Assembly (NCBI GenBank): GCA_004295045.1 | Contig: SHND01000039.1 | Coordinates: 1 to 64,000 of the forward strand | Direction of reading: 5' to 3' | Origin: Chloroflexota bacterium | GTDB lineage: Bacteria > Chloroflexota > Anaerolineae > UBA4142 > SHND01 | Length of the DNA stretch: 64,000 nucleotides | Part shown: in pieces, positions 59,833 to 64,000 of the stretch | Layout of the letters: every line of letters begins with the position of its first letter | How positions within the stretch are numbered: the first letter of the stretch is position 1 | Notes under the pieces: generated by a model | Database searches by the model: none | What the model saw: the letters and a program-made list of their open reading frames with translations, nothing else | Told to the model about the DNA's origin: nothing | Position numbers and translations under genes: made by a program

Positions 59833-60318
59833 TTAGGCGCGTTGTGCCGCGTTGGTTACATCGGGAACCTCTTGACCGAGCGCCGTTGCCAAATCAATTT
59901 GATGTTCCTGTTCCTGCACCAAAATTTCGCGGATTTGTTCCGCTAACGCGTATTCCCCCAACTCTTCGCATTGCCGAACGCGCTCGCGATAATTCATGAC
60001 CGTTGTATTCTCGTTATCCAAATCAAACCGCAGCATCTCTTCTGCCTTTTCAGAAGTCTTGACCGGTTTGGGCGTCACAGTCGGCATGCCGCCGAGATAA
60101 TCAATTTGCTTGGCAATGGTGAGCGCGTGCTGTAATTCTTCGCCCGCGTGCTTTTCCAGTTCGGCGGCAATGTTCATATACGCCGCGCCTTTGAGCACTT
60201 GGGAATAATTTACGTATGCGATGATGGCTTGATATTCGCGCGCCAAATCTTCGTTCAGTGCCTCAACCAGTTTCGTGCGGGTCATGCTTCCATTCGTTCC
60301 AAAACTTTTTTGCGCCAT
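59833..60318 (-). CDS. Ferritin-like / bacterioferritin-type protein
   Basis: This protein of 161 residues starts at the ATG with AAGGAGG 8 nt upstream; the frame extends further but without homology. It has four helices with the di-iron ligand pattern of ferritin-like proteins: LAREYQAIIAYVNY, LEKHAGEELQHALTIAKQIDYLGG, and ILVQEQEHQIDLATAL. It may store iron or act as a rubrerythrin/DPS-like peroxidase. It is divergent from the serine carboxypeptidase gene; the 139-nt gap holds both upstream regions. Confidence 0.88.
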   Translation of the reverse strand: MAQKSFGTNGSMTRTKLVEALNEDLAREYQAIIAYVNYSQVLKGAAYMNIAAELEKHAGEELQHALTIAKQIDYLGGMPTVTPKPVKTSEKAEEMLRFDLDNENTTVMNYRERVRQCEELGEYALAEQIREILVQEQEHQIDLATALGQEVPDVTNAAQRA

Positions 60319-60457
60319 GTGGTGCCTCCTTGAATTCCTTTCAACTATTTCTAACGAAACAATCTGCAAAATAGTACGCGCAGATTTCGGACGCGGCTTG
60401 TGATAGAATATCGTCAGATTGAACTGAATACAATACATTTTTTCGGGAGCAATGACG

Positions 60458-61942
60458 ATGGCAGAGGCAGAAGCGAAAAAGGAAACTGAACCAAAAGTTG
60501 AAATTCAAGACCAGCTCGTTGAAACAAAACACAGCATCACGCTGAATGGGCAAACGATTGCGTACACGGTGACGACGGGCACTGTGGTGCTGAAAGAAGA
60601 AACAGAAAAAGATGGCGCGTCGGAAGGTGAAAAACCCAAAGCCACTTTCTTTTTTATCGCCTACACGCGCGATGATATTGAAAATCCGCGCACGCGTCCG
60701 CTGACCTTTTCGTTCAACGGCGGTCCCGGTTCAGCGTCGGTGTGGTTACACCTCGGCGTCCTGGGCCCGCGCCGCACCGCGATGACCGACATTGGCGATC
60801 TCCCCCCGCCGCCCTACCAACTGGTGGATAACGAGTATTCACTGCTCGATGTGAGCGATTTGGTGTTTATTGATCCCGTTGGCACGGGCTACAGCCGCGC
60901 GACGAGCGGCGAAAAACCAAAAGAGTTTCACACTTTTAAAAAAGATATTGAATCGGTCGGCGATTTCATCCGCTTGTACACGACGCGTTACAATCGCTGG
61001 CTCTCGCCGAAATTTTTGATCGGCGAAAGTTATGGCACGACGCGCGCGGCGGGGTTGAGCGGTTATTTGCAGGAACGGCATGGGCTTTACCTGAACGGCA
61101 TCATGCTCGTTTCGTCCATTCTCAATTTTTCGACAGCCGATTTTCATCCGGGCAACGACTTGCCCTATATTTTCTTTTTGCCTACCTACACCGCGACGGC
61201 GTGGTATCACAAAAAACTTGACGTGGAATTGCAAACCGACCTGCGCGCGACCTTGCGGCTGGCGGAACAATTCGCGTTGAATGATTACGCTAACGCGTTG
61301 ATGAAAGGGGACGCGCTGGCGGGCGAGGAACGCGCGCGCATCGTTCAAACTCTCGCGCGGTTGACGGGATTGTCGTCCGACTATATCGAGCGCACGAATT
61401 TACGCATTGATATTTTCCGATTCATCAAAGAGCTGCTGCGCGCGCAGCGCCGCACCGTCGGACGCCTCGATTCGCGTTTTCAAGGCATCGAACGCGACGC
61501 GGCGGGCGAATCCATCGAAAATGATCCAAGCTTGAGCAATATCATCGGTCCGTATGCGGCAACGTTTTACGATTATGTGCGTCGCGAGTTAAAATTCGAA
61601 AGCGATTTGCCGTACGAAATTTTGTCATTCAAAGTGAATACGCAGTGGAGTTTCGCCGAACACGAGAACCGCTACGTGGACGTCGCCGACACGCTGCGCA
61701 AAGCCATGAGCATCAATCCGTACTTGAAAGTGTTTGTCGCCAACGGCTATTACGATTTGGCGACGCCGTACCTGGCGACGGAATACACATTCAATCATCT
61801 GGGTTTGGATGAGAGCTTGCGCGGCAATGTTTCGATGGCGTATTACGAGGCGGGACACATGATGTACACTCACATTCCATCGCTGGCGCAATTGAAAACA
61901 GATTTGGAGAAATTTATTCGCGGCGCGATACCCAAAGCATAA
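60458..61942 (+). CDS. Serine carboxypeptidase (peptidase S10 family)
   Basis: This protein of 494 residues has catalytic Ser191 (LIGESYGTTRAAGL), Asp433 (NGYYDLATPY) and His467 (EAGHMMY), with SFNGGPGSASVWLHLGVLGPRR for the oxyanion site: a complete S10 set. The first ATG (60452) lies only 2 nt after GGAG, so the second ATG with 8-nt spacing is chosen. No signal peptide is seen, so it seems cytoplasmic. It degrades peptides from the C-terminus, probably at acid pH. It stands alone, bounded by a terminator. Confidence 0.92.
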   Translation: MAEAEAKKETEPKVEIQDQLVETKHSITLNGQTIAYTVTTGTVVLKEETEKDGASEGEKPKATFFFIAYTRDDIENPRTRPLTFSFNGGPGSASVWLHLGVLGPRRTAMTDIGDLPPPPYQLVDNEYSLLDVSDLVFIDPVGTGYSRATSGEKPKEFHTFKKDIESVGDFIRLYTTRYNRWLSPKFLIGESYGTTRAAGLSGYLQERHGLYLNGIMLVSSILNFSTADFHPGNDLPYIFFLPTYTATAWYHKKLDVELQTDLRATLRLAEQFALNDYANALMKGDALAGEERARIVQTLARLTGLSSDYIERTNLRIDIFRFIKELLRAQRRTVGRLDSRFQGIERDAAGESIENDPSLSNIIGPYAATFYDYVRRELKFESDLPYEILSFKVNTQWSFAEHENRYVDVADTLRKAMSINPYLKVFVANGYYDLATPYLATEYTFNHLGLDESLRGNVSMAYYEAGHMMYTHIPSLAQLKTDLEKFIRGAIPKA

Positions 61943-61952
61943 TTTGCTCAAT

Positions 61953-61985
61953 AAAAAAATCGGCGGAGCATCCGCCGATTTTTTA
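61953..61985. terminator. Bidirectional intrinsic terminator
   Basis: AAAAAAATCGGCGGA and its complement (61953-61967 and 61971-61985) with a 3-nt loop, A-run on one side and T-run on the other, serve both the S10 gene and the convergent membrane protein gene. Confidence 0.9.
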
Positions 61986-62462
61986 TTTCTCGCTCACCTC
62001 TGCGAAAAAGACCCATGCAAACTGGACGCCCAGAAAAATCAGGAGCGAGAGCAGAATTGCTTCAACCAACAACGGCGTGATGCCAAACATGCGGAGAATT
62101 TCGGGGGCAGCCGCAAAAATTACAATGAGGAGATAGACGAGCAGGGCAAACCAGCGCGCCGGGCGCGCAAAAGCGGGAGACCCCGCGCTAGGCGGTTGGC
62201 GCATCATCTGAACTGTTTCCACAGCCCCAATCGCGCCGGCGACGGCAAAGGCAATACGCCACAACACCGTCACCTCGCTCGCCAACAGCGAAAACAAACT
62301 CATTGCGCCCGGCAAAACGAAATAGAGCGAGATGTTGTACGCGGTGCGGCGGCGCGACGCATCGCGCATGAATGCATCATACTTGAATTGCACGACGACC
62401 CACCACAAACCGAGCAGCGCAAAACAGATTTGTGCGCTAGTGGCGTAAAAAGTTTCAAGCAA
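61983..62462 (-). CDS. Small polytopic membrane protein of unknown function
   Basis: This 159-residue protein has about five hydrophobic helices (near 8-27, 45-63, 68-88, 101-122, 128-152) and short basic loops. No motif is recognised. It lies 15 nt downstream of the Ig-repeat lipoprotein gene, on the same strand, and may be co-transcribed with it. Confidence 0.75.
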   Translation of the reverse strand: MLETFYATSAQICFALLGLWWVVVQFKYDAFMRDASRRRTAYNISLYFVLPGAMSLFSLLASEVTVLWRIAFAVAGAIGAVETVQMMRQPPSAGSPAFARPARWFALLVYLLIVIFAAAPEILRMFGITPLLVEAILLSLLIFLGVQFAWVFFAEVSEK

Positions 62463-62477
62463 TGCCGTCCTCCCCGT

Positions 62478-63683
62478 TTAGAAATCTACCGTAATCCGCG
62501 TCGGCTCAACATGGTCTTCCACAATTCGCACTTGCTCTTGGACCAACCCAAACCAATACGCCGGGTCAATCTTGGGCGGCTTGTCGGTAATTTTTATGCC
62601 GCCGGAAATTGTTACCACTTGTCCCGGCATCAAGTAGTAAATTGTTTTGCCGTCGCGTTCGACTTGGGTCAATTCGTCGTTCATGCCCAACTGCCAGCGA
62701 TAGGGATACTGCCGTCCGATGGAATTGCCTTCGGAATCTACGCCGAGCCGCCAAATGCCGGGCTCTTCGTACTGCTCCACCGTAGAAAAATTTTGACTCG
62801 TCGTGTAGACAAAACCCGGTTCGGGTCCTTTGGTGCGAATCGGCACGGTGCCGACATTTTTCACCGTCACCGTAAAATACAATGTATCGCCTAATGGAAC
62901 AACTCGGGGATTAAAATCGCCCCCACTGCCGATGATGGAAGCGCGCGGCGTGCCGCCATCTTTGATCGTAAGCGGCGCTTGTTCTGTGATCATATTGCCG
63001 TTCGCATCCACCGCTTCCGCAACGATGGTGTAATTGCCGTCGGGGGGAGGCGGCGCGCCGCGATCAATTCCCGCATCGTAATCGTACTCGTGCGGACCCA
63101 CCGCGCTCAATTTATCTTCGGTGAGAATCGTCGTTTCCTTTTTTTCGTCAATCGGAAATTTCTTTTCGCCATCCGTGAGATATACATTCACGCGCGCCGG
63201 TTTCGTCAAATAATAACGAATAATCACGCGGTCGTCGAGACCGTCTTGATTCGGCGTGAATTCTTGCGGGAAAACGGTGAACGCCTGCAATTCGGGGAGC
63301 GTCGTATCCGCGTTCACGATGTTGAGCGTGCCAAGTTTGCTTTCCTTCAAACCGCTGTCGTCTTGCGCTTCGACGACCACCTGATACGTGCCGTCGTTCA
63401 ACGTTTTGTTGTCCACCGAACCGCCAAACAAAATTTCAAAATCGCCCGACGCGCGCGCTTGATTTTCGCGCAAAACATATTTGCCCGATTCGTTCACGAG
63501 AAACACATTCACGCGCGCGGGACGCGATAACGCATAACCGATTTTCGTCGCGCGATTCGGTTCGCCCGGACGCGGCGAAATGGTTTCGGGATTGACGCTG
63601 AGATTGGTGATAAGCGGTCCGCTGCTGCACGCCGCAACAAGCAATAGCAAGCCGATAAAGAGAAAGGTGAAAAATCTGTTCAT
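62478..63683 (-). CDS. Lipoprotein with FlgD/Ig-like repeats
   Basis: This 401-residue protein has a lipoprotein signal (FFTFLFIGLLLLVAAC, Cys19) and at least two FlgD-type Ig repeats: ISPRPGEPNRATKIGYALSRPARVNVFLVNESG... and FTPNQDGLDDRVIIRYYLTKPARVNVYLTDGEKKFPI... (the latter is the FTPNxDG pattern of surface proteins). A further beta domain (about 245-400; VPLGDTLYFTVTVKNVGTVPIRTKG) completes it. It should act outside the membrane, binding a carbohydrate or protein; the actual role is unknown. Confidence 0.85.
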   Translation of the reverse strand: MNRFFTFLFIGLLLLVAACSSGPLITNLSVNPETISPRPGEPNRATKIGYALSRPARVNVFLVNESGKYVLRENQARASGDFEILFGGSVDNKTLNDGTYQVVVEAQDDSGLKESKLGTLNIVNADTTLPELQAFTVFPQEFTPNQDGLDDRVIIRYYLTKPARVNVYLTDGEKKFPIDEKKETTILTEDKLSAVGPHEYDYDAGIDRGAPPPPDGNYTIVAEAVDANGNMITEQAPLTIKDGGTPRASIIGSGGDFNPRVVPLGDTLYFTVTVKNVGTVPIRTKGPEPGFVYTTSQNFSTVEQYEEPGIWRLGVDSEGNSIGRQYPYRWQLGMNDELTQVERDGKTIYYLMPGQVVTISGGIKITDKPPKIDPAYWFGLVQEQVRIVEDHVEPTRITVDF

Positions 63684-63725
63684 TGGATAAATTTCGAATC
63701 CTTGACATTCGTTCGCGACAAGTTT

Positions 63726-64000
63726 TTATTTTTCAATTTCTACTTGTCCCACAATCAACGCATCGCCCACATCATTTCCGTTCACGTCAAACACGCGCAG
63801 CCGCGTGCCGTTCGCGTCGTACAAGCCAATTTCGATTTTGTACACACCCGGCGGCGCGTCTTGGTCAAATTTCACTTGATACGCGTCGGCAATCGTTTGC
63901 ATGGGCGTCCACGCGGTTGTCGGCAATTTTCCATCCAACGGCAAACGGTCAATCTGCCCCCACAAAAAATTATTTTGCGCCGGATTGTACTGGTCACCGA
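63726..64000 (-). CDS. C-terminal part of a large membrane protein, glycosyltransferase-39-like tail
   Basis: The frame is open to the right edge of the window, so at least 91 codons of the C-terminus are seen. The tail GQIDRLPLDGKLPTTAWTPMQTIADAYQVKFDQDAPPGVYKIEIGLYDANGTRL is the beta-sandwich domain that follows the transmembrane part of many GT39-like / DUF2723 mannosyltransferase proteins (PT.W..G..I.D.Y.v.v..D.P.G.Y.i.vGLYd). The catalytic part is outside the window, so the assignment rests on this tail alone. Confidence 0.6.
   Translation of the reverse strand, partial: GDQYNPAQNNFLWGQIDRLPLDGKLPTTAWTPMQTIADAYQVKFDQDAPPGVYKIEIGLYDANGTRLRVFDVNGNDVGDALIVGQVEIEK

Noticed and set aside
61944..62894. 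A 316-codon open frame on the plus strand
   Set aside because: It overlaps a terminator and two minus-strand genes with clear membrane and lipoprotein features.

Overview
The window looks like a chromosome segment of an uncultured member of the Chloroflexota (Anaerolineae-like). This is an inference from gene content: class III cyclase-AAA-TPR, nSTAND-WD40 and CHAT proteins, an ANTAR regulator paired with a GAF/HisKA_2 kinase, a fused aroK-aroB and many short dispersed repeats. No rRNA, tRNA, CRISPR array, transposase or phage structural gene was seen.

Layout. 1-2.6 kb: the end of a ring-cleaving dioxygenase-like gene, an esterase and a serine hydrolase. 2.6-10.8 kb (minus strand): ANTAR response regulator, sensor kinase, a Pycsar-effector-like membrane protein, a GNAT acetyltransferase and glutamate synthase split into two genes. 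11-23 kb (mostly minus): a histidine phosphatase, serA and most of the shikimate/tyrosine pathway (aroKB, aroC, aroE, aroA, tyrA, DAHP synthase), interrupted by a propeller lipoprotein and by a small opposite-strand gene pair. Upstream of DAHP synthase there is a strong promoter, an unannotated 30-residue leader peptide packed with Phe/Tyr/Trp codons and an intrinsic terminator, which is a textbook attenuator layout. 23-32.6 kb (minus): a five-gene run with its own consensus promoter: NERD-helicase, McrC nuclease, McrB with an EVE-like domain, a membrane-anchored propeller protein and a polytopic membrane protein, the last four joined by close or overlapping junctions.

32.7-44.3 kb: exported proteins (one sharing its C-terminal domain with proteins of the next island), a candidate structured RNA ahead of a 1248-residue secreted nuclease, a J-domain membrane protein, small membrane proteins, a TolB-like protein and an FMN-dependent alpha-hydroxyacid oxidase. 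44.4-59.7 kb (plus): a tightly packed nine-gene run encoding CHAT-SIR2, transmembrane nSTAND-WD40, a lipoprotein, a membrane AAA+ ATPase, BrnT/BrnA, a second caspase-like (C25-type) protease, a small partner and a double cyclase-AAA-TPR protein. This is the best candidate for an undescribed signalling or conflict system. 59.8-64 kb: a ferritin-like protein, a serine carboxypeptidase, a membrane protein, an Ig-repeat lipoprotein and the end of a further gene.

A genome-wide theme is short repeats: 7-8-nt tandem arrays and small palindromes, found between genes and also in frame inside gltB, aroKB, aroC, aroA, the phosphatase and the cyclase. One array sits exactly where gltB is split.
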